Assembly: GCF_036347135.1 (NCBI RefSeq)
Contig: NZ_CP108938.1
Span: 5,704,001-5,768,000 of the forward strand
Reading direction: 5' to 3'
DNA length: 64,000 nucleotides
Origin: Streptomyces sp. NBC_00775
Lineage (GTDB): Bacteria; Actinomycetota; Actinomycetes; Streptomycetales; Streptomycetaceae
Shown: positions 56,002-64,000 of the stretch, piece after piece
Layout of the letters: every line of letters begins with the position of its first letter
How positions within the stretch are numbered: position 1 is the first letter of the stretch
Translations under genes and position numbers: made by a program
The notes under the pieces: generated by a model
Seen by the model: only the letters and a program-made list of their open reading frames with translations
Told to the model about the DNA's origin: nothing
Databases searched by the model: none

Positions 56002-56415
56002 TCAGGTCAGGTGGAATGTGCTCAAAAGCGACACTATTAGGTCGCGGTCCCTCGGCTGGGTCAGGCGGTTGCGGGCCGCTGGGGGAGACAGCCAGAGGAC
56101 GCGGTCGACCTCGCGGTTCGGGGTGAAGTGGCCCGTTGTCGCTTCGGCTGCCCAGTAGTGGACTTCCTTGGGGCGGCCGGCGACGACGTAGTGGAGGGTG
56201 GGGAGGGCTGCTCCTGGAGTGGCGGTGTAGCCCGTCTCCTCCTCCACCTCGCGGAGCGCGCCCGTGAGGTGGTCCTCGGCGCGTTTCAGTTTGCCCTTGG
56301 GGTGGGACCAGTCGTCGTACTTCGGGCGGTGGACGAGGCAGATCTCCAGCTCGCCGTCGACCGGGGAGCGGCGCCACAGGACGCAGCCCGCCGCCTGGAT
56401 GGTGTCGTCGGCCAT
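56002..56415 (-). CDS. Nudix hydrolase
   Basis: ATG 56415 with GGAGG close upstream; 137 residues. The Nudix box GKLKRAEDHLTGALREVEEETGY fits GX5EX7REUXEEXGU. Such enzymes split nucleoside diphosphates linked to another group; this clade, next to polyphosphate genes, may act on diadenosine polyphosphates, inositol-type pyrophosphates or oxidised nucleotides. Third gene of a leftward operon after ppk and CHAD, 10 bp downstream of CHAD. Its substrate cannot be judged. Confidence 0.88.
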   Translation of the reverse strand: MADDTIQAAGCVLWRRSPVDGELEICLVHRPKYDDWSHPKGKLKRAEDHLTGALREVEEETGYTATPGAALPTLHYVVAGRPKEVHYWAAEATTGHFTPNREVDRVLWLSPPAARNRLTQPRDRDLIVSLLSTFHLT

Positions 56416-56425
56416 CGGGCCTCCC

Positions 56426-57463
56426 TCAGAGGGTGCGAACCGCTTCCTTCTGCCATGCCTGCTGGAACGCGAACCGTGCCGCCTCCACCTCGTGCCGCTG
56501 GTCGGCGTGGAGTACACCGAGCGCGTACGCCGTCGCCGGGGCGATCCGCGGGGTGCGGGCCGCCGAAGCCGCGGCCGATGCCGCCTCCGCCGCGTCCCGG
56601 TGCCGGTTGAGGGCCTGGCCCGCGGCGAGGAGTCGTACGTCGGTGGGGCACTCGTCGCCGTACATGAGTTCGCGGGCGTAGCGGTGCAGCCGCAGCAGCA
56701 GGCGGACCTGGTGCCAGGGGGTGTCCTGGGGCTGCGGCGCGGTGTCGGCGGAGAGGCCGTGTACGAGGGCCTCCGCGTTGTAGGGGTGGCCCGCGGTGAC
56801 CAGGGGCAGCGCGCTGACGGCGTCGGTGAGGCGGTCCGCCGCGGCGGCGGCCAGCGGGCGCAGGTCGGTCGCGGGCGCCGCCGGGGTCAGCGGGACCTCG
56901 CTGGCGAGGACGGCGACGCTGTCGGCGACGGCGTGGAAACGGGAGGAACCCAGCGCCTGGAGGGCCGCGGAGTGGGCCCGGGTGCGGGCGAGGGTCAGCT
57001 GGCGGTCGAGGAGGGCGCCCGCCTTCGCCGCGCCGACGGTGAGATTGCCCTTGGGGGCCGGGTGCGCGTTCGCGCCGGCGGCCTGGACGGGGAGGGCGGC
57101 CGAGCCCGACAGCCGGTTCAGCGCGCCGAGCAGTCGCTCCAGGCGGGCGCCGTACGCGTGTTCCCGGGCCAGCGTGCCGGACAGCCAGGCCAGTTCGGGG
57201 CGCATGCCCTCCGACCAGTCCGTGTCCAGCAGGGGCCGGAAGGTGTGGAGGCTGCCGCTGATGCGGCGGGCCGAGCGGCGCAGGGCGCGCGCAGCGGCGA
57301 CCGACTCGGCCGATCCGCTCGCCGCACCGGCGCCGGTCTCCCGGTGCTGGCGCAGCGAACGGAGGAACTCCGTGGCCTGGGCCCGCAGATAGCCCGCGAG
57401 GGCATCACTGGTGACCGGCCCGGCCGTGGGGTCGGTGGGGGGATCAAGGTGCTGCTGTGCCAC
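56426..57463 (-). CDS. CHAD-domain protein (polyphosphate binding)
   Basis: GTG 57463, 345 residues. Helical CHAD domain with conserved His and basic residues ([46 protein letters not shown]). CHAD proteins bind polyphosphate and localise to polyphosphate granules. The start overlaps the ppk 3' end by 20 bp, so the two are co-translated and the function fits. No catalytic residue recognised. Confidence 0.9.
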   Translation of the reverse strand: MAQQHLDPPTDPTAGPVTSDALAGYLRAQATEFLRSLRQHRETGAGAASGSAESVAAARALRRSARRISGSLHTFRPLLDTDWSEGMRPELAWLSGTLAREHAYGARLERLLGALNRLSGSAALPVQAAGANAHPAPKGNLTVGAAKAGALLDRQLTLARTRAHSAALQALGSSRFHAVADSVAVLASEVPLTPAAPATDLRPLAAAAADRLTDAVSALPLVTAGHPYNAEALVHGLSADTAPQPQDTPWHQVRLLLRLHRYARELMYGDECPTDVRLLAAGQALNRHRDAAEAASAAASAARTPRIAPATAYALGVLHADQRHEVEAARFAFQQAWQKEAVRTL

Positions 57464-59675
57464 GCCGGCGCCTCCGGGCGTCTATGAGCATCTCCTGGAC
57501 GTTCCGCAGGGGCTGGCCATCCGCGTCGGTCGCGTGCCGCGTCCACTCGCCGTCGGGGCCCAGGTGCCAGGATGCGGTGGTGTCGGACATGCCGGTCTCG
57601 AGCAGCCGGTTGAGGGCGGCGCGATGAGCCGGGTCGGTGACCCTGACCAGGGCCTCGATCCGCCGGTCGAGGTTGCGGTGCATCATGTCGGCGCTGCCGA
57701 TCCACACCTCGGGCTCGCCGCCGTTGCCGAAGCCGAAGACCCGGGAGTGTTCGAGGAAGCGGCCGAGGACGGAGCGGACCCGAATGTTTTCGGACAGGCC
57801 CGTGACGCCGGGGCGTACCGCGCAGATGCCGCGCACCCACACGTCGACCGGTACCCCGGCCTGGGACGCGCGGTACAGCGAGTCGATGAGGGCCTCGTCC
57901 ACCATGGAGTTGACCTTGATACGGACATGGGCGGGGCGTCCGGCGAGGTGGTGCTGTACTTCCTTGTTGATCCGCGAGATCAGGCCGTCGCGCAGGGACT
58001 TGGGGGCGACGAGGAGACGGCGGTAGGTCTCGCGGCGCGAGTAGCCCGACAGCCGGTTGAAGAGGTCGGAGAGGTCCGCGCCGACCTGCTGATCGGCGGT
58101 GAGCAGGCCGAGGTCCTCGTACAGCCGGGCCGTCTTCGGGTGGTAGTTGCCCGTGCCGACGTGGGAGTAGCGGCGCAGGGTGTCGCCCTCCTGCCGTACG
58201 ACGAGCGACAGCTTGCAGTGGGTCTTCAGACCGACCAGGCCGTACACGACATGGCAGCCGGACTCTTCGAGCTTCCTGGCCCACTTGATGTTGGCCTGCT
58301 CGTCGAAGCGGGCCTTGATCTCGACCAGGACGAGGACCTGCTTGCCGGACTCGGCGGCGTCTATCAGCGCGTCGACGATCGGCGAGTCGCCCGAAGTCCG
58401 GTACAGGGTCTGCTTGATGGCGAGGACGTCGGGGTCCAGCGCCGCCTGCTCCAAGAACGCCTGGACGGAGGTGGAGAAGGAGTCGTACGGGTGGTGGAGG
58501 AGGACGTCCCGTTCGCGCAGGGCGGCGAAGATGTCGGGCGCGGACGCCGACTCGACCTCCGCGAGGTCGCGGTGGGTGCCCGCGATGAACTTCGGGTACT
58601 TCAGCTCGGGCCGGTCGAGGGAGCCGATGCCGAAGAGGCCCGTGAGGTCCAGGGGACCCGGCAGCGGGTACACCTCCGCCTCGGAGATCTTCAGCTCGCG
58701 TACGAGGAGATCGAGGACGTACCGGTCGATGGACTCCTCGACCTCCAGGCGCACCGGCGGCCCGAAGCGGCGCCGCATGAGCTCCTTCTCCAGCGCCTGG
58801 AGCAGGTTCTCGGCGTCGTCCTCCTCGACCTCCAGGTCCTCGTTCCGAGTGAGCCGGAAGGTGTGGTGCTCCAACACCTCCATGCCCGGGAACAGCTCCT
58901 CCAGGTGGGCCGCGATCACATCCTCGATGGGGACGTAACGGTTCGGCGAGGCCTCCAGGAAGCGGGAGAGCAGCGGCGGGACCTTGACGCGCGCGAAGTG
59001 GCGGTGGCCGCTGACCGGGTTGCGTACGACGACGGCCAGGTTCAGGGACAGGCCGGATATGTACGGGAAGGGGTGCGCGGGGTCGACCGCCAGCGGGGTG
59101 AGGACCGGGAAGATCTGGTGCCGGAACAGGGTGAAGAGGCGGGCCTGCTCCTTCTCGGTCAGCTCGCTCCAGCGGACCAGGTGGACGCCCTCCTCCGCGA
59201 GCGCGGGGGCGACGTCCTCCTGGTAGCAGGCCGCGTGCCGGGCCATGAGCTCGCGGGAACGGGCCCAGATCATCTCCAGGACCTCACGGGGCTGGAGCCC
59301 GGAGGCGGACTTCGTGGCCACGCCGGTCGCGATACGGCGCTTCAGGCCCGCCACCCGGACCATGAAGAACTCGTCCAGGTTGCTGGCGAAGATCGCCAGG
59401 AAGTTGGCGCGCTCCAGGAGGGGCGTGTTCGGGTCCTCGGCGAGCTCCAGAACCCGCTCGTTGAACGCGAGCCAGCTGCGCTCGCGGTCCAGGAAGCGGC
59501 CCTGCGGCAAGGTGATGCCGTCCTGCACCGTGTCCTCGTACGTGTCGAGGTCGGCGTCGAGGTCGGGCTCGAGATCGGAGGCCACCGCCGACACGGTGTG
59601 CGGGCGGTGAGCGGCTATGGAGCCGACGGACGGCTGGGGGTGCTGGACCGGTGCCTGGGCGCTGGGCTGGTTCAT
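57444..59675 (-). CDS. ppk: Polyphosphate kinase 1
   Basis: Start ATG 59675 (MNQPSAQAP) with GGAAGAA before it; the 5' extension to 59849 has no support. 743 residues. N domain (about 60-160: [23 protein letters not shown]), H domain, and two C-terminal catalytic domains. The autophosphorylated His is in [21 protein letters not shown] (His near 500), the second His in the [15 protein letters not shown] region. Makes polyphosphate from ATP and can work in reverse. First gene of an operon with CHAD and Nudix. In S. lividans, ppk is under PhoP; no PHO box is clear here. Confidence 0.95.
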   Translation of the reverse strand: MNQPSAQAPVQHPQPSVGSIAAHRPHTVSAVASDLEPDLDADLDTYEDTVQDGITLPQGRFLDRERSWLAFNERVLELAEDPNTPLLERANFLAIFASNLDEFFMVRVAGLKRRIATGVATKSASGLQPREVLEMIWARSRELMARHAACYQEDVAPALAEEGVHLVRWSELTEKEQARLFTLFRHQIFPVLTPLAVDPAHPFPYISGLSLNLAVVVRNPVSGHRHFARVKVPPLLSRFLEASPNRYVPIEDVIAAHLEELFPGMEVLEHHTFRLTRNEDLEVEEDDAENLLQALEKELMRRRFGPPVRLEVEESIDRYVLDLLVRELKISEAEVYPLPGPLDLTGLFGIGSLDRPELKYPKFIAGTHRDLAEVESASAPDIFAALRERDVLLHHPYDSFSTSVQAFLEQAALDPDVLAIKQTLYRTSGDSPIVDALIDAAESGKQVLVLVEIKARFDEQANIKWARKLEESGCHVVYGLVGLKTHCKLSLVVRQEGDTLRRYSHVGTGNYHPKTARLYEDLGLLTADQQVGADLSDLFNRLSGYSRRETYRRLLVAPKSLRDGLISRINKEVQHHLAGRPAHVRIKVNSMVDEALIDSLYRASQAGVPVDVWVRGICAVRPGVTGLSENIRVRSVLGRFLEHSRVFGFGNGGEPEVWIGSADMMHRNLDRRIEALVRVTDPAHRAALNRLLETGMSDTTASWHLGPDGEWTRHATDADGQPLRNVQEMLIDARRRRRGTAAP

Positions 59676-60014
59676 GGACCCATTCTTCCGCGCTGAGGGC
59701 GAGACCGGCGCGTCGGAGAGGGCAAGCGGCAGCGCGGCGATGCGGAAGTTCCCATTCCGGTTCCGGATCGCTGGCATACGCTCACTCCCCGTCGTCGGCG
59801 AGGACTCGTTCTCCGGCGGAGGCGAAGGCTCGGGCACGGCGGGCTTCATTGGTTGAGCGTCGCAAGGTCGTCTGAATCGATGGTTACGGCGACATGACGT
59901 GCGGGATAGCGGGGGGCGGCTCCCGGACGTCTACATGAACGGACATCCGTCCAGGACACGCCCGGGAGCCTCGTACGCGCCCACCCCGTGGGATGCGTAC
60001 ATGTCTGTGCTTTT
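59676..60014. other. Spacer upstream of ppk
   Basis: 339 bp between the ppk start and the end of the convergent-looking ABC operon, which is also leftward. No gene or PHO box stands out. GATCGCTGGCATACGCTC and CGGTTCCGG are unremarkable. Confidence 0.5.
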
Positions 60015-61022
60015 TCAGGCGGTACGGCGGCGCAGCAGCCAGAAGGCGGCGGCGGTGGCGAGTGCGGCGGCGGCGAGCAGGATGCCGGTCTCCACCAGCT
60101 GGAGGGGCCAGAAGTGGGACTGCGGGTGGTAGGTGGCCCAGAGGTCGGAGATGCCGTTCTTGCTCATGCACCGCTTGAGGTCGACGGCCGTGTCGTTGTC
60201 GACGCAGGCCAGGTTGTTGCCGATCCGCTTGCCGGAGGTGAGGACCACGCCGTGTTCGAGCTGGAGCGCGGTGCTGGGGAGGTTGGAGGCGGCCGATCCG
60301 GTGACGGTGACCGTAGGCCACAGGCTGTCCCGGTAGAGGTCGCCGAGGTTCTGTACGGCCAGGGTGACGACGACGGCCAGCCCCAGCGCGGGCAGCGTAC
60401 GGCGGACCAGGAGGCCCGCGAGGGCGCCCACGGCGAGGGCGCACAGGGCGGCGCCGACGGCGACCGGCCCGTTGGAGCGGTAGGCGTCCGACAGGTACCA
60501 GTCCTGGCCGAGGATGTCCCGCGCGTCGCTCCACATCAGGCGGTGCAGCAGCACCAGCACGCTCGTGCCGGCGGTGACGAGCGCGGCCGGGACGGCGAGC
60601 TTGGCCGCGAGCCAGCGTACGGGCGTGACGGACTGCGTCCAGGCGAGCGCGGACGTGCCGCTCTCCAGCTCACGGGCGACCAGGGTGGCGCCCGCCCAGG
60701 CGGCGACGAGGTAGGGCAGGTAGGCCACGGCGGAGGTGGCCAGCGAGGTGACCGTGTCGTAGAACTCGTACGTCGGGCTGTCGAGCGCGGAGTCCACGCA
60801 CGAGGTGTCGGCGGCGCACGAGGACACCCTGTGGCTCACCTCCCGTACGGCATCGGTGCCGAGCCAGTACGCCCACAGCAGGCCGGCCGAGGCCGCCGCG
60901 ACCAGCGCCCACCAGGCCCACAGCGCGATGCGGTGCACCCGCAGTACCGCGCGGGCCGTGCGGCGCGGGACGAACGGGAGGGTGCGCCGGGCGAGCTGCG
61001 GCGCGGCGGTCGCTGCGGTCAT
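60015..61022 (-). CDS. ABC transporter permease (third of three)
   Basis: 335 residues from ATG 61022, with AAGGAG eight bases upstream; the ATG overlaps the stop of a 25-codon ORF. Six membrane helices; a large extracellular loop with paired Cys (SSCAADTSCVDS and NLACVDNDTAVDLKRC), and the ARELESGTSALAWTQSVTPVRWLAAKL segment shared with the other two permeases. ABC-2 type export permease with the ATPase encoded upstream. Confidence 0.86.
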   Translation of the reverse strand: MTAATAAPQLARRTLPFVPRRTARAVLRVHRIALWAWWALVAAASAGLLWAYWLGTDAVREVSHRVSSCAADTSCVDSALDSPTYEFYDTVTSLATSAVAYLPYLVAAWAGATLVARELESGTSALAWTQSVTPVRWLAAKLAVPAALVTAGTSVLVLLHRLMWSDARDILGQDWYLSDAYRSNGPVAVGAALCALAVGALAGLLVRRTLPALGLAVVVTLAVQNLGDLYRDSLWPTVTVTGSAASNLPSTALQLEHGVVLTSGKRIGNNLACVDNDTAVDLKRCMSKNGISDLWATYHPQSHFWPLQLVETGILLAAAALATAAAFWLLRRRTA

Positions 61023-61096
61023 GCGGCGGGCTCCTTGTGTGCGGCGGTGGCGGTCGCGGCGCCGGTCGCCGGGGTGTCGGCGGCGAGGGCGGTCAT
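61019..61096 (-). CDS. 25-residue mini-ORF between permease genes
   Basis: ATG 61096 overlaps the preceding permease's TGA as ATGA and the mini-ORF's TGA overlaps the next permease's ATG in the same way. GGAG lies eight bases upstream. Its first residues MTALAADTPATG resemble the start of the upstream permease MTALATAGPATR. It may be a vestige of a lost fourth permease kept for translational coupling. Confidence 0.55.
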   Translation of the reverse strand: MTALAADTPATGAATATAAHKEPAA

Positions 61097-61878
61097 GAGC
61101 GGGACTCCGTGCGGCGGGCCAGCAGGCGGAATGTGAGGACGGTGGCGAGGGCGGCGATCAGGAGCAGCAGGACAGTGCTGGTGATCTGGACCGGCCAGTA
61201 GTGGCGGGCGGGCCAGATGTTGTCCCACTTGTCGCCGAAGAACCAGCGCAGCGCGTAGGCGGCCACGGCGGCCACCGCGAGGGCGGGAAGTGCGCGGCCG
61301 ATGGCCACGCCCGCGAGGGCGCCGACGGCGAGGGCGGTGAGGACGAGGGCCACGGCCAGCGGGCCGTCGGAGACGAGGAAGCGGGCGTAGGACCAGTTGG
61401 CGACCAGCACGTCCTGGTCGGCGGTCCAGACCCAGGCGAAGACCAGGGTCAGCAGGGTGGTTCCGGCGGTCAGCGGCAGTGCCGCCCCGGTGAGCTTGGC
61501 GGTCAGCCACCGGGCCGGGGAGACGCCCTGCGTCCAGGCGAGGCGGGCGGTACCGGTCTCCAGCTCGCGGCCGATGAGCGCGGCGCCCGCCCAGGCGGCG
61601 ACGACGATGGAGACGCGGCTGACGACCTCACCGGTGAAGTTCATGACGTTGTTGACGTCGGTGAAGGCCTGGTACCCGGGCCCTCCGGAGCAGTCGGTGA
61701 TCTCGAAGTCGCAGGCCATTGACGTCCGTTCGGCGGGTGCCCGGAACAGATGGAGCCAGAGCAGGTCGCCGATGGCGAGCAGCAGGAACGCGCCCCAGAC
61801 GATCAGGGCGGGGCGGTGCAGCCGCAGGACGGCGCGCTGCGGTCGGGTCGCCGGGCCGGCGGTCGCGAGGGCGGTCAT
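61093..61878 (-). CDS. ABC transporter permease (second)
   Basis: ATG 61878 with GGAG nearby; 261 residues, shorter than its two siblings (335 and 342). Six helices, shared ELETGTARLAWTQGVSPARWLTAKL segment, loop with a Cys pair (MACDFEITDCSGG). It has the usual sequence DKWDNIWPARHYWPVQI near its C-terminus. Starts within the stop of the preceding permease (ATGA). Same ABC-2 export complex. Confidence 0.86.
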   Translation of the reverse strand: MTALATAGPATRPQRAVLRLHRPALIVWGAFLLLAIGDLLWLHLFRAPAERTSMACDFEITDCSGGPGYQAFTDVNNVMNFTGEVVSRVSIVVAAWAGAALIGRELETGTARLAWTQGVSPARWLTAKLTGAALPLTAGTTLLTLVFAWVWTADQDVLVANWSYARFLVSDGPLAVALVLTALAVGALAGVAIGRALPALAVAAVAAYALRWFFGDKWDNIWPARHYWPVQITSTVLLLLIAALATVLTFRLLARRTESRS

Positions 61879-62903
61879 GCGGAGGTCTCCTTGCGGGCGG
61901 GTGCCGAACCGGTCCGGTGCTTGAGGAGTTGGAAGGCGGCCACGGTGAGGGCGGCGGTGACGGCGAGGATGATCGCGGTCGCGGTCAGCTGGAGGGGCCA
62001 GTAGTGGGACTCGGGGTGGTAGACCTTGTAGTAGCTGACCGCGTCGAGCTTGGTGTAGACGGCCCGGCAGTCCGAGTCGGTGATGGGGCCGCAGTACGGG
62101 TCGGTGATGCGGGCGCCGGTGGAGGTGACGAGGCCCTCCGAGAGCGTGGGGCCCGTGCCCAGGGCGTGGTCGTGCTTGAGGCTGGTGATCCTGGTGACGG
62201 CGGGCCAGAGGTTGGGCATGGCCAGCGTGACGGCGCCCCAGAGGAAGCCCGTGGCGGACACCGAGCCGATGAGCGAGCCCAGGGAATCGCGCCGGTACAC
62301 GCCTATGAGGGCGCCGGCTGCCAGGCCCGCCAGGGCCAGGGCGACGACGATCGTGCCGTTGGCGGCGTAGGTCCCGTCGGCGTACCAGGGCTGGGCGGTG
62401 GATATGCGGCCCTGGCCGTTCGACCAGGCCCAGTGGTGCAGCCCCACCAGCAGTCCGGAGCCCGCGGTGACCAGTACGGCCGGGACGGCGAGCTTGGTGG
62501 CGAGCCAGCGGGCCGGGGTGACGGACTGGGCCCAGACCAGGTGGGCGGTGCCGTTCTCCATCTCGCGGCCGATGAGGGAGGCGCCGGACCAGGCGGCGGC
62601 CAGGAACGGGACGGCGAGGACGGCGAAAGTCGCGTAGTTGTACCAGTCCTTGTAACGGCCGATCGACTCGGTGTCGTGCGGGCAGGTGAAAACCGACTTG
62701 CAGGCGTTGTACTGCTTCCAGCCCTCGGCCGACGCGTCGGTGAGCGGGCCGCCGACCCACAGCAGGAGGGCGCCGACGACGATCACGAGTGCCACCCAGA
62801 CGAGCAGCGCCGGTCGGTGCAGCCGCAGCAGCCAGCGGACCAGGCTCGGCGCGCCGGACGAGCGCCCGGTGGACGTGGGCGCGGGAGTGGCGAGGGTGGT
62901 CAC
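61875..62903 (-). CDS. ABC transporter permease (first)
   Basis: GTG 62903 overlaps the ATPase gene's TGA as GTGA; 342 residues. Six helices, REMENGTAHLVWAQSVTPARWLATKL segment and extracellular loop with two Cys (NACKSVFTCPHD) and later CGPITDSDC. The open frame to 63734 is antisense-type extension and is not used. Confidence 0.86.
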   Translation of the reverse strand: MTTLATPAPTSTGRSSGAPSLVRWLLRLHRPALLVWVALVIVVGALLLWVGGPLTDASAEGWKQYNACKSVFTCPHDTESIGRYKDWYNYATFAVLAVPFLAAAWSGASLIGREMENGTAHLVWAQSVTPARWLATKLAVPAVLVTAGSGLLVGLHHWAWSNGQGRISTAQPWYADGTYAANGTIVVALALAGLAAGALIGVYRRDSLGSLIGSVSATGFLWGAVTLAMPNLWPAVTRITSLKHDHALGTGPTLSEGLVTSTGARITDPYCGPITDSDCRAVYTKLDAVSYYKVYHPESHYWPLQLTATAIILAVTAALTVAAFQLLKHRTGSAPARKETSA

Positions 62904-63796
62904 GCGGCGGGCTCCTGGGTCTTGGCGGGGGCGGGGGCGGAGGCGGTGGCCTGCGGGTTGCGGAGATAGGAGAGGACCAGCTCCTCCAGGGAGGGCGGGC
63001 CGGCCTGCCAGTCGGGGGCGAGCGGGCCCGCCGGGCGGATCAGCGCGGTGAGCTGGCGGCCGTTGGTGCGGGACTCGACGACGGTGTGCGGGCCGAGGGC
63101 GGTCTGCGCGGGAGCGGACACACGGGCGTGGGCTTCGAGCAACTCGTCGATCTCGCCGGCCAGTTGGACGCGGCCCCCGCCGATCAGCAGCAGGTGGTCG
63201 CAGGAGTCCTCCAGTTCGGCGACCACGTGCGAGGACATCACGATCGTGGTGCCGAACTGGGCGGCCTGCGCCATGAGGAGCCCCATCATCTCGTGCCGGG
63301 CCAGCGGGTCCAGGTCGGCCATCGGCTCGTCCAGGAGCAGCAGTTCGGGTCGCTTGGCCAGTGCGAGGGCGAGGGCGACGCGGGTGCGCTGGCCGCCCGA
63401 GAGCGTGCGGATGCGGGACTTCGGGTTCAGGTCGCCGCCGGCCACGATGCGCTCGGCGGTGGCCGCGTCCCAGCGGTCGGTGTTGAGGTCGGCGCCCATG
63501 CGCAGCGTCTCGGCGACCGTGAGCTGCGGGTACAGCGGCTTGTCCTGGGCGACGAACCCCACCCGCTCGCGTGCCGCGCCCGGCACCTTCCCCAGGACGG
63601 CGATCGAGCCCTCGGTGGGGGCCAGCAGACCGGCGGCCAGCGCGAGGAGCGTGGACTTGCCCGCACCGTTGGGCCCGACCACGGCGCAGACGCGCCCGGC
63701 GGGCAGCCGGAAGGTGCAGTCGCGCAGCGCCCACCCTCCCCGCCGGCCGAACCGCATGCCGAGTGCGGCGGCCTCTATCGCGGCGGTGCCTGTCAT
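62900..63796 (-). CDS. ABC transporter ATP-binding protein
   Basis: ATG 63796 overlaps the preceding GntR stop as ATGA; 298 residues. Walker A VVGPNGAGKST (about 40), Q-loop VGFVAQDKPLYP, signature LSGGQRTRV (about 133), Walker B LLLLDEPMADLDP and switch His SSHVVAE. The C-terminal part (about 215-298) is a typical YtrB-like extension. Powers the three downstream permeases. YtrA-type operons export or sense cell-wall antibiotics, which fits the GntR partner. Confidence 0.9.
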   Translation of the reverse strand: MTGTAAIEAAALGMRFGRRGGWALRDCTFRLPAGRVCAVVGPNGAGKSTLLALAAGLLAPTEGSIAVLGKVPGAARERVGFVAQDKPLYPQLTVAETLRMGADLNTDRWDAATAERIVAGGDLNPKSRIRTLSGGQRTRVALALALAKRPELLLLDEPMADLDPLARHEMMGLLMAQAAQFGTTIVMSSHVVAELEDSCDHLLLIGGGRVQLAGEIDELLEAHARVSAPAQTALGPHTVVESRTNGRQLTALIRPAGPLAPDWQAGPPSLEELVLSYLRNPQATASAPAPAKTQEPAA

Positions 63797-64000
63797 GAAG
63801 GTTCTCCTTGGAAGTGCTTTTCGAGTACGGCGGTGAAGAGTGCGGCGATGTCGTCCCGGCCGAGACCGGACGCCCGGGCCCGTTCCGCCCATGCGTCGAG
63901 TTCGGTGCGCAGGGGCGAGTCGGCGGGAGTGGTGCTGAGGCTGCGGCGCACGAACGTGCCGAGGCCGCGTCTGGCCTCGACCAGGCCCTCCCGCTCCAGC
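63793..64000 (-). CDS. GntR-family (YtrA-like) regulator, partial
   Basis: Only the C-terminal 68 residues are in the window: LEREGLVEARRGLGTFVRR is the end of the winged helix, followed by a short helical tail. The short tail is characteristic of the YtrA subfamily of GntR. First gene of the ABC operon, overlapping the ATPase start by four bases; likely represses the operon until the inducer binds. The start lies beyond 64000. Confidence 0.85.
   Translation of the reverse strand, partial: LEREGLVEARRGLGTFVRRSLSTTPADSPLRTELDAWAERARASGLGRDDIAALFTAVLEKHFQGEPS

Overview
The window is chromosomal DNA from a Streptomyces. Supporting signs are the very high GC with strong third-position GC, frequent GTG and TTG starts, a Streptomyces-type 16S-23S-5S operon without a spacer tRNA, and many typical families (SARP/AfsR-like regulator, SpoIIE-type phosphatase, XRE-DUF397 pairs, SCO6880 family). 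From memory, unchecked, the gene order resembles the S. coelicolor segment from about SCO4115 to SCO4145: atrA next to an NADH dehydrogenase, csoR, pitH1, pstSCAB and ppk.

Layout. 1-6.0 kb: 3' end of an asparagine synthase-like gene, a repeat-rich gap, and a large SARP/NB-ARC regulator. 6.1-15.3 kb: an ECF sigma factor fused to a zinc anti-sigma motif, a membrane segment and an NPCBM sensor; the TetR regulator AtrA (probable), divergent from a type II NADH dehydrogenase; a PAS-SpoIIE phosphatase-ATPase protein; a methyltransferase; an MFS exporter. 15.4-21.9 kb: a MarR regulator divergent from that exporter, then a complete rRNA operon with four recognisable promoters and a strong terminator. 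21.9-26.0 kb: a secreted beta-propeller/phosphoesterase, a CDP-alcohol phosphatidyltransferase and a GNAT enzyme.

26.0-33.3 kb: a leftward type IV secretion-like operon: pilin-like protein, VirB8-like, VirB6/TrbL-like, a PrgI-VirB4N-like SCO6880 protein, a separate VirB4 ATPase domain, and a VirD4-like protein whose Walker A motif is degenerate. A lytic transglycosylase-NlpC/P60 protein (VirB1-like) lies about 10 kb away. No relaxase or integrase is visible.

33.7-40.4 kb is accessory in character: two tandem S53 peptidases with the same operator-like palindrome, RBS and TTG start; an approximately 880-bp imperfect palindrome; a WhiJ/Scr1-like XRE-DUF397-DUF397 set; and a divergent ATPase gene joined out of frame to the remnant of a two-TM membrane protein. 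40.4-48.4 kb: secreted trypsin-like protease, several hypothetical proteins, PAP2 phosphatase, FAD oxidoreductase and a lipoprotein.

48.5-59.7 kb is a phosphate block: CsoR with its operator, the DUF47-Pit low-affinity uptake pair, a small secreted protein, pstSCAB behind a PHO box, and a Nudix-CHAD-polyphosphate kinase operon read leftward. 59.9-64.0 kb: a GntR(YtrA)-ABC ATPase-three permease operon, tightly overlapped and containing a 25-codon mini-ORF. Several intergenic gaps hold a dispersed GC-rich palindromic element typical of Streptomyces. No tRNA gene, CRISPR array, insertion sequence or prophage was recognised.
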